NCBI RefSeq assembly: GCF_011772445.1
Contig: NZ_WVZN01000022.1
Location: forward strand, 1-64,000
Reading direction: 5' to 3'
DNA: 64,000 bases
Source of the DNA: Hydrogenophaga sp.
GTDB lineage: Bacteria; Pseudomonadota; Gammaproteobacteria; Burkholderiales; Burkholderiaceae_C
Shown: in pieces, positions 26,338 through 34,687 of the stretch
How the letters are laid out: each line of letters opens with the position of its first letter
How positions within the stretch are numbered: position 1 is the stretch's first letter
Position numbers and translations under genes: made by a program
Notes under the pieces: model-generated
Databases searched by the model: none
Seen by the model: only the letters and a program-made list of their open reading frames with translations
Told to the model about the DNA's origin: nothing

Positions 26338-28077
26338 GTGCACATTCATCAACGACCCGGGCCGGCCAGGGCCGCCCGTTGGGTGTCGTGGTCCGCCATG
26401 ACGGCCGCCAGCCTGATCGGCCACCCGCTTCACGCCCAATCCCCCAGCGACGCCGCCGCGCGCGACCAGATCGAGCAGCGCCGCGCCGACGAGCGTGAGC
26501 GCCAGCAGCGTGAGGCCTTGCAGCGCGGCACGGACCCCGCGGGCGGTGGCAACGCAGCACTGCCCCCCGTGCGGGACTGGCCCGCGCAGGAGACGCCGTG
26601 TGTTCCCGTTCGGCGTGTGGCGCTGCGCGGTGAGGCCGCCGAGTGCTTCCGCTGGTTGACGGACGCGCTCACGCAAGGGGAAGACGCCGCCCTTGGCCGC
26701 TGCCTGGGGCACGAGGGCGTGTCGGTGGCGGCGTCGCGCGCGCAGCGGCACCTGATGGCGAAGGGTTTCGTCACCTCGCGGGTGGTGCTTGAGTCGCAGG
26801 ACCTGTCCGGCGGCACGCTCTCGCTCACGGTGCTGCCGGGGCGCATCGGCGCGATCCGTTTCGTCGAGGGCACCTCGCCACGCGCCACGCAGATCAACGC
26901 CGTGCCGGCCCGCGTGGGCGACATCCTCAACGTGCGCGACATCGAGCAGGCCATGGAGAACCTGCGCCGCGTGCCCACGGTCGAGGCCGACTTCCGCATC
27001 GCGCCCGGCGCCTCGCCCACCGAGAGCGAGCTGCTCATCCAATGGCGCCAGGCCTTCCCGCTGCGCCTGCACCTCTTGCTGGACGACAGCGGTGCCAAAA
27101 CCACCGGTCGCTACCAGGCCAGCGCCACGCTCAGCGTGGACCACTGGTGGACGCTCAACGATCTTTTCTACTACACCCAGGGTCGCGACCTGGGCGGCGG
27201 CGACCCGGGTCCGCGCGGCACGCGCAACGCCAGCCTGCACTACTCGCTGCCCCTGGGCCACTGGGGGCTGGGCTTCAACGCGAGCCGCCACAGCTACTTC
27301 CAGAGCGTGGCCGGCCTGACCCAGGACTACCGTTACAGCGGCAACGGTGGGCAGCAGGACGTCTCCCTCTCGCGACTGGTGCACCGCGACGGGTTCAGCA
27401 AGACCACCCTGCGGCTGAAGGCCTTCGCGAACCAGTCGCGCCACTTCATCGATGACACCGAGATGGAGGTGCAGCGCCGCGCCACAGGTGGCTGGGAGGC
27501 CGGAATCGAGCACCGCCTTCAGCTGGACCGGGGCCAACTCGATGGGCGCGCGGCGTTCAAGCGTGGCACCGGGGCGTTCGGCTCGCTGCCCGCGCCCGAG
27601 GAGGCCTTTGGCGAAGGGACCGCGCGCTACGAATTGCTGAGCCTCGATGCCACGTGGTTTCAGCCCTTCGAGCTGGGGGGAGCGCAATGGCAGTTCAGCA
27701 GCCAGTGGCGCGGTCAGCGCGAGCGCACACCGCTCGCACCGCACGAGCGCTTCGCCATCGGTGGGCGCTACAGCGTGCGCGGCTTCGATGGCGAGAGCAG
27801 CCTGATCGGCGAGCGCGGCTGGCTCTGGCGCAACGAGCTGAGCCTGCTGCTGGGCGACAGCGGCCAGCAGCTTTACCTGGGTGTGGACCAGGGCCGCGTG
27901 GGTGGCCCCAGCGCGCAGTGGCTCGTGGGCCAGCGCCTGGCCGGTGCGGTGCTGGGGCTGCGCGGCGGCTGGGGCCCTGTCCAGTACGACGTGTTCCTGG
28001 GCGCTCCACTGCACAAGCCCGAGGGCTTTCGCACCGCCAAGACCACCGCCGGCTTTCAGTTGAGTGCGAGCTTCTGA
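26338..28077 (+). CDS. Two-partner secretion outer-membrane pore (TpsB, ShlB/FhaC/HecB family)
   Basis: A 579-residue TpsB-type Omp85 transporter. After a signal peptide (about 1-34, cleaved near LHAQ) comes a long Glu/Arg/Gln helix (about 40-60) that would plug the pore, two POTRA domains (about 80-235; CVPVRRVALRG opens the first), then a 16-stranded barrel. The conserved loop-6 motif VRGFDGESS is present near residue 480 and the chain ends in phenylalanine. Start is a GTG with AAGGAG 13 bases ahead; an in-frame ATG at 26398 would shorten the signal sequence. No TpsA exoprotein lies next to it, so its secreted partner is encoded elsewhere or lost. Confidence 0.88.
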   Translation: MHIHQRPGPARAARWVSWSAMTAASLIGHPLHAQSPSDAAARDQIEQRRADERERQQREALQRGTDPAGGGNAALPPVRDWPAQETPCVPVRRVALRGEAAECFRWLTDALTQGEDAALGRCLGHEGVSVAASRAQRHLMAKGFVTSRVVLESQDLSGGTLSLTVLPGRIGAIRFVEGTSPRATQINAVPARVGDILNVRDIEQAMENLRRVPTVEADFRIAPGASPTESELLIQWRQAFPLRLHLLLDDSGAKTTGRYQASATLSVDHWWTLNDLFYYTQGRDLGGGDPGPRGTRNASLHYSLPLGHWGLGFNASRHSYFQSVAGLTQDYRYSGNGGQQDVSLSRLVHRDGFSKTTLRLKAFANQSRHFIDDTEMEVQRRATGGWEAGIEHRLQLDRGQLDGRAAFKRGTGAFGSLPAPEEAFGEGTARYELLSLDATWFQPFELGGAQWQFSSQWRGQRERTPLAPHERFAIGGRYSVRGFDGESSLIGERGWLWRNELSLLLGDSGQQLYLGVDQGRVGGPSAQWLVGQRLAGAVLGLRGGWGPVQYDVFLGAPLHKPEGFRTAKTTAGFQLSASF

Positions 28078-28111
28078 CGTCGGGCCGGCTGGACGGGGCG
28101 GTTGCCCGTGG

Positions 28112-28747
28112 TCAACGCTGGGCGTTCACGCAGCGAGTCTCGTAGCGCTGTTCGAACAGCTGCAGGTCGCGCAGATCGCCCTCGCTCATGCCGGTGCGCG
28201 CCCGGCGCTGACGAATCGCGCCACGCATTTCGGCGCATTGCGCCATCAGTTTGTCTTGGTCCGCTTTGGCCAGCGTCCTGCGCTCCATGACCTGTTGCCT
28301 TTCCTGTTGCCGCTCACGCTGCTCAAGCTGCTTGTCTTCCATGAGTGCGCGTCGCGCCCGCGACTGGTCTTCCGTGCACAACTCCTGGAAGTTGCGACGC
28401 AACTCCGATTGCGTTCGGCTGTCGACGCCGCGTGCCGGCGCGGTGCGGATGCCCTCGCGCATAGTGGCGCATTCGGGGCTCATGTAGGTCAGCTCTTCCG
28501 GTGCGCGTTCCAGCCGCGCCGGCGGCAAGGCGCGAACGGGTGGCGGCTGGCTGGGGCCGTAGTAGATCGGCGTCTGTGGCCGCCGCGCCTGTGAACACGG
28601 CGTACTGGAAGTAAAGCGCTTGCCGTCGGCCGTCACGCACCGGTACGTCGTCGTCTGGGCCGCAGCCGGCGTGGCCAGAAGTCCCATCCACACGCCGGCC
28701 CATCCGGCCAGCCAAATTCCTCTCGCGCGGTGTCGCCAACGGCGCAT
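28112..28747 (-). CDS. Exported DUF4124-like protein with coiled-coil
   Basis: A 211-residue protein with a signal peptide ending in PAAAQ (about residue 31). A short N-terminal module follows, with TTTYRCVTADGKRFTSSTPC, which resembles the DUF4124 beta domain of betaproteobacterial envelope proteins. Next come a proline-rich linker and a long charged helix (KQLEQRERQQERQQVMERR) flanked by cysteines (six in the mature protein). The start at 28747 has a GGGAGGGGG purine tract just upstream. It is convergent with the TpsB gene 34 bases away; no functional link is evident. Role unknown. Confidence 0.72.
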   Translation of the reverse strand: MRRWRHRARGIWLAGWAGVWMGLLATPAAAQTTTYRCVTADGKRFTSSTPCSQARRPQTPIYYGPSQPPPVRALPPARLERAPEELTYMSPECATMREGIRTAPARGVDSRTQSELRRNFQELCTEDQSRARRALMEDKQLEQRERQQERQQVMERRTLAKADQDKLMAQCAEMRGAIRQRRARTGMSEGDLRDLQLFEQRYETRCVNAQR

Positions 28748-28813
28748 TGCTACCCCCTCCCGGTATGGTCGGCGGTATGGTAGCAGCGGCAAGCGTTTTT
28801 GAAACGACTTGTA

Positions 28814-29260
28814 TCAGCCCGCCAACGCCGCCTTCACCGCCGCCGACACCTGCCCCATGTCGGCCTTGCCCGCCAGGCGCGTCTTCGCCGCGCCCATCAC
28901 CTTGCCCATGTCGCCAGGCCCCTTGGCGCCCAGCTCGGCCACGATGGCCTTCACCTCCGCGGCCACCGCTTCGGGTGACAGGCGCTCGGGCAGGTAAGCC
29001 TGCAGCACCACCAGTTCGGCGGCTTCCTTGGCCGCCAGGTCCGGGCGGTTGCCCTGCTCGAAGGCGGCGATGGAGTCCTTGCGCTGCTTGACCATCTTGT
29101 CGATCACGCCCACCACGGCGGCGTCGTCGAGTTCGATGCGCTCGTCCACTTCCTTCTGCTTGATCGCGGCGGTGAGCAGCCGGATGGTGGCCAGGCGCTC
29201 GGTTTCCTTGGCGCGCATGGCGGCTTTCATGTCGTCGGTGATGCGGGCTTTGAGGCTCAT
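28814..29260 (-). CDS. yqeY: GatB/YqeY domain protein
   Basis: A 148-residue YqeY-family protein: a compact helical domain homologous to the tRNA-binding C-terminus of GatB. Conserved segments are LKARITDDMKAAMRAKE, RLATIRLLTAAIKQKEVDER and YLPERLSPEAVAAEV, ending GQVSAAVKAALAG. The precise role is unknown; a link to tRNA or translation is assumed. It follows rpsU in the same direction, separated by an intrinsic terminator, a gene order common in proteobacteria (rpsU-yqeY-dnaG), but dnaG is not present here. Confidence 0.93.
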   Translation of the reverse strand: MSLKARITDDMKAAMRAKETERLATIRLLTAAIKQKEVDERIELDDAAVVGVIDKMVKQRKDSIAAFEQGNRPDLAAKEAAELVVLQAYLPERLSPEAVAAEVKAIVAELGAKGPGDMGKVMGAAKTRLAGKADMGQVSAAVKAALAG

Positions 29261-29318
29261 GGTGTGACTCCGATGGCGCCGCCCGTGCAGGCAGCAGTAG
29301 GAAAGGGGAGGAACAAAT

Positions 29319-29354
29319 GAAAAAGCCCGCTCTAGCGTCCTGGAGCGGGCTTTT
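29319..29354 (-). terminator. Intrinsic terminator after rpsU
   Basis: GCCCGCTC (29325-29332) and GAGCGGGC (29343-29350) form an 8-base stem with a 10-base loop. Runs of A on the left and T on the right make it a bidirectional intrinsic terminator; on the minus strand a T5 tract follows, ending rpsU transcription before yqeY. Confidence 0.9.
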
Positions 29355-29376
29355 CGGCCGGACACGCCGGCGGCGT

Positions 29377-29589
29377 TCAGTACAGCTTCTTGGGCAGCTG
29401 CATGGAGCGAACGCGCTTGAAGTGGCGCTTGACTGCGGCGGCTTTCTTGCGCTTGCGCTCGGCGGTGGGCTTCTCGTAGAACTCGCGGGCGCGGAGGTCG
29501 GTCAGCAGGCCGAGTTTTTCAATGGTGCGCTTGAAGCGACGCAGAGCCACGTCGAACGGCTCGTTGTCCTTGACACGGATGGTGGTCAT
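29377..29589 (-). CDS. rpsU: Ribosomal protein bS21
   Basis: A 70-residue small-subunit protein S21, very basic, with the family pattern [20 protein letters not shown] at the N-terminus and [18 protein letters not shown] in the middle. S21 helps mRNA docking at the anti-Shine-Dalgarno region. It is followed by a strong terminator, so read-through to yqeY is limited. Confidence 0.96.
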   Translation of the reverse strand: MTTIRVKDNEPFDVALRRFKRTIEKLGLLTDLRAREFYEKPTAERKRKKAAAVKRHFKRVRSMQLPKKLY

Positions 29590-29678
29590 GTATCGATCGA
29601 TTCCTGAATGTGCGGCCAGAGGATGGCGGGGAAGATCAGGCCCGGCCTTCTTGGCTGCGAAGTGTCCCGTCTAAAACT

Positions 29679-29707
29679 AGTATTGGCCGACGGGAATTTG
29701 CCAGCAA
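29679..29707 (-). promoter_or_regulatory. Possible rpsU promoter
   Basis: On the minus strand TTGCTG (29707-29702) and AATACT (29684-29679) are spaced 17 bases, a fair sigma-70 match, about 90 bases upstream of rpsU in the AT-richest part of this 170-base gap. Confidence 0.4.
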
Positions 29708-29759
29708 AGCCCGCGATTATAGACATTTCCGCCGCCTTGGCTACCGGCCAGCCCGCCGG

Positions 29760-30968
29760 TCACAGCGCCTGCGCGCAGGCATGGGCAGACGCCCAGGCCC
29801 ACTGGAAGTTGTAACCGCCCAGCCAGCCCGTCACGTCCACCACCTCCCCGATGAAGTACAGCCCGGCCTGGCGCGATTCCAGGGTCTGCTGGGACAGCAC
29901 CCGCGTGTCCACCCCACCGCGCATGACCTCGGCCTTGCGCCAGCCTTCCGTGCCGGTGGGCACGAGCTCCCAGCGCTGCAGCCGCTCGGCCAGCCGGGCC
30001 AGGGCGCGGTCGGCGGTTTCCATCACGGGGCGCTGCCAGTCCCCGTCCTGGGCGGCCCAGGCGTCGGCCAGGCGGGCGGGCACCCACTGGGCGAGTTCGT
30101 TGGCCAGCAGCTTGCGCGATCGGCGCTTGGCCTCGCCCAGGGCCTGGCCCAGGTCGGTGCCGGGCGCCAGGTCCACGCGGATCGGGGCGCCGGGCTGCCA
30201 GTAGCTGGAGATCTGCAGCACCGCCGGGCCGGACAGGCCGCGGTGGGTGAACAGCAGGTCCTCGTCGAAGGCCATGCGCTCCTTCTTGCCGCCGGTGTCG
30301 ATGCGCACCGGCAGCGCCAGCCCGGCCAGGCCGGCGTAGGGTGTCCAGGCGGCGCCGTCGAACGTGAGGGGGACCAGGGCGGGGCGAGGCTCCACCACAC
30401 CCAGGCCGAACTGCGCGGCCAGGCGCAGGCCGAAGTCGCTGGCGCCGATCTGCGGGATGGGCAGGCCGCCGGTGGCCACCACCAGCTTCGGCGCGCGCAC
30501 GGGGCCGCGGTCGGTGTCCAGGGCGTAGTGGCCGTCACCGTCCTGGCGCACGGCGTGTACGGCGCAGGGTTGCCAGCGGGTCACGCCGCCGGCCTCGCAC
30601 TCGCGCAGCAGCATCTGGATCAGGTCGTCGGCGGAGCGGTCGCAGAAGAGCTGGCCCTTGTGCTTCTCATGCCAGGCGATGCCGTGGCGCTGCACCAGGG
30701 CGATGAAGTCGGCGGGCGTGTAGCGCGACAGCGCCGAGCGGCAGAAGTTCGGGTTCTCGCCCACGAAATGCTTCTGCGGCGCGCGGGGATCGAGGTCGCG
30801 GTTGGTGAAGTTGGCGCGCCCGCCGCCGGAGATGCGGATCTTCTCGGCCACCTTGGGGCTGTGGTCGATGAGCAGCACGCGCCGCCCGCGCTGGCCGGCG
30901 ATGCCGGCGCAGAACAGGCCGGCGGCGCCGGCGCCGACGACGATGGCGTCCCAGGCGGTCTCGCTCAA
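29760..30968 (-). CDS. BaiN/HI0933-family FAD-dependent oxidoreductase
   Basis: A 402-residue flavoprotein of the HI0933/YhiN/BaiN family. The dinucleotide site WDAIVVGAGAAGLFCAGIAG is at residues 6-25, followed by ISGGGRANFTN (about 47-57), the ATGGLPIPQIGASDFG block (about 160-175) and the C-terminal IGEVVDVTGWLGGYNFQWAW-like segment that closes over the flavin. Physiological substrate unknown. The likely start is a TTG at 30968, four bases after the stop of the desaturase-family gene, with GGAAGG upstream; coupling is likely. Confidence 0.9.
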   Translation of the reverse strand: MSETAWDAIVVGAGAAGLFCAGIAGQRGRRVLLIDHSPKVAEKIRISGGGRANFTNRDLDPRAPQKHFVGENPNFCRSALSRYTPADFIALVQRHGIAWHEKHKGQLFCDRSADDLIQMLLRECEAGGVTRWQPCAVHAVRQDGDGHYALDTDRGPVRAPKLVVATGGLPIPQIGASDFGLRLAAQFGLGVVEPRPALVPLTFDGAAWTPYAGLAGLALPVRIDTGGKKERMAFDEDLLFTHRGLSGPAVLQISSYWQPGAPIRVDLAPGTDLGQALGEAKRRSRKLLANELAQWVPARLADAWAAQDGDWQRPVMETADRALARLAERLQRWELVPTGTEGWRKAEVMRGGVDTRVLSQQTLESRQAGLYFIGEVVDVTGWLGGYNFQWAWASAHACAQAL

Positions 30969-30972
30969 GGCC

Positions 30973-32100
30973 TCAGCCCTTCCAGGTGAACGGAAAGGCC
31001 AATTGCCGCAGGAAGCCCTTGGGCACGTAGTCGCCCAGCACGCCGTAGCGCTCGGGCCACCGCTTCGGGCTGTTCACGGCGGTGCCGAAGACGTGGTCCA
31101 GGAAGGCGTAGTGCGCGGCGTAGTTGCGGTCCAGGGCCTCCTGGTCCTGGCTGTGGTGCCAGTGGTGGAAGTTGGGCGTGACGATGAGGTAGCGCAGCGG
31201 GCCCAGGCGCACGCTCACGTTGGCGTGGTTGAAGACGGCCTGGAAGCCGACCACGATGATGTAGGCGTCGATCACTTCCTTGGAAAAGCCCAGCAGGAAG
31301 ATCGGCCCCAGCACCAGGGTGCGGGTGATCAGCGTTTCCAGGATGTGCTGGCGCGAGCCGGCCATCCAGTCCATGTGCTTGGTGCTGTGGTGCACCGCGT
31401 GCAGGCGCCACAGCAGGGGCACCTCGTGGTACGCGCGGTGCGTCCAGTACTGCGCCAGGTCGGCCACCAGGATGCACAGCGGCAGGCCGGCCCAGAAGGG
31501 CAGGCCGGCGATCCAGCCGCGCACGCCGTCCACAGGCACCCAGCCGAACAGGCGGTGCACCAGCAGGTTGGTGGCCAGCAGCATGAAGCCCACCAGCATG
31601 TGGTTGACGATGAAGTGGTGGAAGTCGGTCTGCCACTCGGGCCGGAACACCGGCTGGTCCTTGCGCAGCTTGAAGAGCTTCTCGATGAAGATGAAGATCA
31701 GCGCCGAGCCGAGCAGGTCGAGGATGAACCAGTCCAGGCCGATGTAGGGCGTGTCGTCGGGAAAGTTCGGGTCCACCTCCACCGCGTGTCCGCCCAGCAG
31801 GGCGCTCAGCAGCACCAGCGCGAACGCCGCGCCCGCCAGCCAGGGCGCGCGCCGGAACACCAGATTGGCCAGGCTGAGCGCGCCCGCCAGCACCAGTGAC
31901 CAGAACAGGATCTGGCGCATCAGCGCCACGTCGTACTGGCGGCGCAGCTCGGGGGTGGTGAGGTACTCGGGGAAGTGGAAGGCCAGCACGCCCAGGAAGC
32001 ACAACACGGCCAGCACCAGGGCGATGACGCCGCTCACGAGGCCTCGGCCGGGGCGCAGGGCGCCGTGGCTTTCGGCGAGGGTGTTGAGTTTGTCGAGCAT
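30973..32100 (-). CDS. Sterol desaturase / fatty-acid hydroxylase family membrane protein
   Basis: A 375-residue integral membrane di-iron protein. Several hydrophobic helices (about 20-45, 65-85, 90-110, 160-185, 200-220) surround the histidine clusters HRAYHE, HAVHHSTKH and HWHHSQD (about residues 220-310) that bind two irons. This family hydroxylates or desaturates lipids, carotenoids or sterol-like molecules; bacterial members of this size are mostly uncharacterised. The next gene downstream is a flavoprotein, but a dedicated electron donor role for it is only a guess. Confidence 0.9.
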   Translation of the reverse strand: MLDKLNTLAESHGALRPGRGLVSGVIALVLAVLCFLGVLAFHFPEYLTTPELRRQYDVALMRQILFWSLVLAGALSLANLVFRRAPWLAGAAFALVLLSALLGGHAVEVDPNFPDDTPYIGLDWFILDLLGSALIFIFIEKLFKLRKDQPVFRPEWQTDFHHFIVNHMLVGFMLLATNLLVHRLFGWVPVDGVRGWIAGLPFWAGLPLCILVADLAQYWTHRAYHEVPLLWRLHAVHHSTKHMDWMAGSRQHILETLITRTLVLGPIFLLGFSKEVIDAYIIVVGFQAVFNHANVSVRLGPLRYLIVTPNFHHWHHSQDQEALDRNYAAHYAFLDHVFGTAVNSPKRWPERYGVLGDYVPKGFLRQLAFPFTWKG

Positions 32101-32137
32101 GCGGCCGCCTCCTGATCAGGGGCCGCAGTGTAGGGGT

Positions 32138-32833
32138 TCACTGGCGCGCGTTGCGCTCCGCCAGCACCGCCGCTTTTCGCGTCAGCTCATCGATCTCGGT
32201 GCTGATGTCGGACAGCACGTTGGCCACCACGGCGAACTCGCGCCCGTGCTGGCCGGCGCGCGCGGCCATCACCTGGGCGTTGAAGCTCACCACCTTGGCT
32301 TCCTTGGCCACGCTCTGGATGTCGCCGACGATGCCGGTGAGCTCTTTCATCATGGCGTCGGCGCGGGCCTTGGCGACTTCGTCGAAGGCGGTGGTGGCGG
32401 TGTTCAGGGCGTCCAGCACGCGGTCGGTGTGGGCCACCAGTTCGGCCAGCGTGGTGGGGGCGCGGGGGCTGCCGGATTCGATCTGGTCCAGCGCGTGGTG
32501 CATGAGTTGCAGGAAGGACTGCACCACCGGACCCACGCCGCGCGCACCATGGTAGGTCTCGTCGATCTTGCGGGCGCCCGCGGGCTCCAGGTGCCCCACG
32601 GTGGCCAGCAGGTGCTTCTGGCTTTCGCTGAACATCTGCAGGCTGCGCCGCGCGGCCTGCAGGCGCTCGGCGTCGCCCTGGGCGGCCAATACGGTCTGCA
32701 GGATCAGTCGCTGCGACAGCATGCGCTGGCGCGCGGCCAGGTTGACCAGGGAAAGGCCGGCAATGTGGGCGGGCACCGTGTCGGGGCGCGCGCCCAGGGC
32801 TGGGGCGGCAAGCGATGTCATGGCCCACACCAA
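32138..32833 (-). CDS. Mini sensor: PilJ-type domain plus MCP signalling tip
   Basis: About 231 residues. After a short hydrophobic start (TSLAAPALGARP) comes a PilJ-N-type four-helix region with the hallmark VNLAARQRMLSQRLILQ (about 30-46), the same motif class that binds nitrate in NarX-like sensors. The C-terminal 75 residues resemble the tip of a chemoreceptor hairpin (VSFNAQVMAARAGQHGREF then AVVANVLSDIS). There is no HAMP domain, no clear transmembrane helix and only half a signalling hairpin. The start is uncertain (TTG at 32833 or ATG at 32821; no ribosome site). It is the last gene of the leftward nirB operon region. Truncated receptor or small regulator, unresolved. Confidence 0.7.
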   Translation of the reverse strand: MVWAMTSLAAPALGARPDTVPAHIAGLSLVNLAARQRMLSQRLILQTVLAAQGDAERLQAARRSLQMFSESQKHLLATVGHLEPAGARKIDETYHGARGVGPVVQSFLQLMHHALDQIESGSPRAPTTLAELVAHTDRVLDALNTATTAFDEVAKARADAMMKELTGIVGDIQSVAKEAKVVSFNAQVMAARAGQHGREFAVVANVLSDISTEIDELTRKAAVLAERNARQ

Positions 32834-32861
32834 GCAATCGCCGCGCCACCGCGAGGCCCGG

Positions 32862-32900
32862 TGCTGAAAAAAGTGGAGCAGCGCGTGTCAACAGACACGC
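32862..32900 (-). terminator. Hairpin downstream of cobA
   Basis: GCGTGTC-AACA-GACACGC (32883-32900) is a perfect 7-base stem between cobA and the PilJ/MCP-tip gene. On the minus strand a T6 tract follows 10 bases later (32872-32867), too far for a standard terminator. The block also loosely resembles the ends of the palindromic element at 23.5 kb. Confidence 0.4.
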
Positions 32901-32922
32901 CGCCCGCGCGTCAGACCGCGCG

Positions 32923-33711
32923 TCAGGCTGCGCGGATGGCCGGCTCTGCCGCGCCCAGCGATCGCAGCCCGCGCAGCACGTCGCCCACCACGATCACCGA
33001 GGGGCTGCCCAGCCCCTCGCGTTCGATGCAGCCGCGCAGGTCGCCCAGGGTGCTGACGGTGTGGCGCTGATGGGGCAGGGTGGCGTGCTGGATCACCGCC
33101 AGCGGCGTGTCGGCCGGCAGGCCGGCCAGCAGGCCCTGCTCGATCTGCGTCGCGCCGCTCACGCCCATGTAGATGACCAGGGTGAGTTTCGCGTTGCGCG
33201 CGGTGGCGGCCAGGGCGGGCCAGTCGGTGCCGGCGTCTCCGGGCTTGGCGTGGCCGGTGATGAACACCACGCCGTGCGCGTGGTCGCGGTGCGTGAGCGG
33301 CACGCCCAGTGCGGTGAGGCCCGCCAGGCCCGAGGTGATGCCGTTGACCACCTGCACGGCGATGCCCTCGGCGCGCAGGTGCTCCACTTCCTCGCCGCCG
33401 CGGCCGAAGATGAAGGGGTCGCCGCCCTTCACGCGCACCACCACCTCGCCCTCGCGGGCGGCCATCACCAGCAGCCGGTCGATGAAGGCCTGCGGCGTGC
33501 TTTTGCAGCCGCCGCGCTTGCCCACGTGCACGATGCGCGCCCCGGGCCGCGCATGGTCGAGCACGGCTTCGTTGACGAGGTCGTCCACCAGCAGCACGGT
33601 GGCCGCGCCAATGGCGCGCACGGCCTTCAGGGTGAGCAGTTCCGGGTCGCCCGGGCCGGCGCCCACGAGGGTGACGGTGCCGGGCAGGAAGTCAGGCGTT
33701 GACGGTTTCAT
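32923..33711 (-). CDS. cobA: Uroporphyrinogen-III C-methyltransferase (SUMT)
   Basis: A 262-residue single-domain SUMT making precorrin-2 for siroheme, the cofactor of the nitrite reductase encoded upstream in the same operon. Family motifs: VTLVGAGPGDPELLTLKAV (about 12-30), VGKRGG, VVRVKGGDPFIFGRGGEE (about 92-109), VVNGITSGLAGL and VIYMGVSGA. The CysG oxidase/chelatase domain is absent, so those steps need another protein. The start overlaps the ybiB end by 20 bases. Confidence 0.94.
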   Translation of the reverse strand: MKPSTPDFLPGTVTLVGAGPGDPELLTLKAVRAIGAATVLLVDDLVNEAVLDHARPGARIVHVGKRGGCKSTPQAFIDRLLVMAAREGEVVVRVKGGDPFIFGRGGEEVEHLRAEGIAVQVVNGITSGLAGLTALGVPLTHRDHAHGVVFITGHAKPGDAGTDWPALAATARNAKLTLVIYMGVSGATQIEQGLLAGLPADTPLAVIQHATLPHQRHTVSTLGDLRGCIEREGLGSPSVIVVGDVLRGLRSLGAAEPAIRAA

Positions 33712-34609
33712 GGGCGTTCACCTCGGCAAGGATGCAGTCGGCCTGGCGCGCGAGGGGCGCCGGCAGGGGGGCGTGGCCGTCGAGCACGGCGCGGGTGTAG
33801 CGGGCCGTGGACGCGGCGTCGATGGCGGGCAGATCGGGCAGTTGCGCCAGCGGCCCGTCCTGCGCGGAAATGCGCTCGATGCGCTGGCCGTCGCGAAAGG
33901 CCTCGATGCGCGGCTGGCGGCGCGCGTCGGCCACGGGCTCGCCTTCGGTGCCGCGCAGCAGCAGGGCGTGCGCGCCGATGAGGGCGAAGGTGGCGGCCAT
34001 GCTGAGGGCGTATTCGGGGTGGGTGTAGCTGCCCACGATGAGCGCGGGTCCGTCCACCGGGTTCATGAGCTTGACCAGGCTGTGGCCCGGGTTGCGCAGG
34101 CCCACGGCGCGGCGCACGTCGAGCAGGCGCTTGAGGCCGGGCAGCAGCACCTCGGTGGGGACGAAGGCGCACTCACCGGGCGCGATGGCCGCCACGCGCG
34201 CGGCCGGCGCGACACCCAGCGCCGCGAACACCGCCTCGGCCGCGACCCGTTTGTCCTCCGTGGCCGTGCCGTGCACCAGCACCGCCGCGCCCCGGCGCGC
34301 CAGGTGCAGCGCCAGCAGCGGCGTGAGCAGTGGCAGCTTGCGCGCACCGTTGTAGCTGGGCAGCACGACGACGGGCTTGCCGTTGCCGGGCACGCGGTTC
34401 AGGCGCGCGTGCGTGGCGTCCAGGAAGCCGGCCATCTCCTCGGGCGTTTCGCCCTTGATGCGCATGGCCAGGCAGAAGCCGCCCAGCTCCAGGTCGCTCA
34501 CCGCGCCATCGAGGACCTGGCCCATCAGGTCGGCGGCCTGCTCGCGCGACAGGGCGCGCGCGCCGTCCTTGCCGCGGCCGATGTCCTTGATGTAGTGGCT
34601 GATGCCCAT
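33692..34609 (-). CDS. ybiB: YbiB/TrpD2-family protein
   Basis: A 305-residue homologue of anthranilate phosphoribosyltransferase of the YbiB (TrpD2) group, which binds nucleic acid rather than making tryptophan precursors. Visible features are the N-terminal helical domain (ISHYIKDIGRGKDGARAL, LELGGFCLAMRIKGETPEEM) and the nucleotide-binding-like LPSYNGARKLPLLTPLLALHL-type segment (about 82-102) where TrpD would have GTGGD. E. coli YbiB is LexA-regulated and binds DNA without sequence preference. Its place between nasA and cobA is recurrent in betaproteobacterial nitrate operons as I recall, but its role there is unknown. Confidence 0.85.
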   Translation of the reverse strand: MGISHYIKDIGRGKDGARALSREQAADLMGQVLDGAVSDLELGGFCLAMRIKGETPEEMAGFLDATHARLNRVPGNGKPVVVLPSYNGARKLPLLTPLLALHLARRGAAVLVHGTATEDKRVAAEAVFAALGVAPAARVAAIAPGECAFVPTEVLLPGLKRLLDVRRAVGLRNPGHSLVKLMNPVDGPALIVGSYTHPEYALSMAATFALIGAHALLLRGTEGEPVADARRQPRIEAFRDGQRIERISAQDGPLAQLPDLPAIDAASTARYTRAVLDGHAPLPAPLARQADCILAEVNAHETVNA

Positions 34610-34687
34610 GTGCGTGGAGGGGAGGCTGAATCGCGGGATTGTCCGGCAGGCTTGATGACTTGTCGTTATATGAAGGCGGCGATTCGC

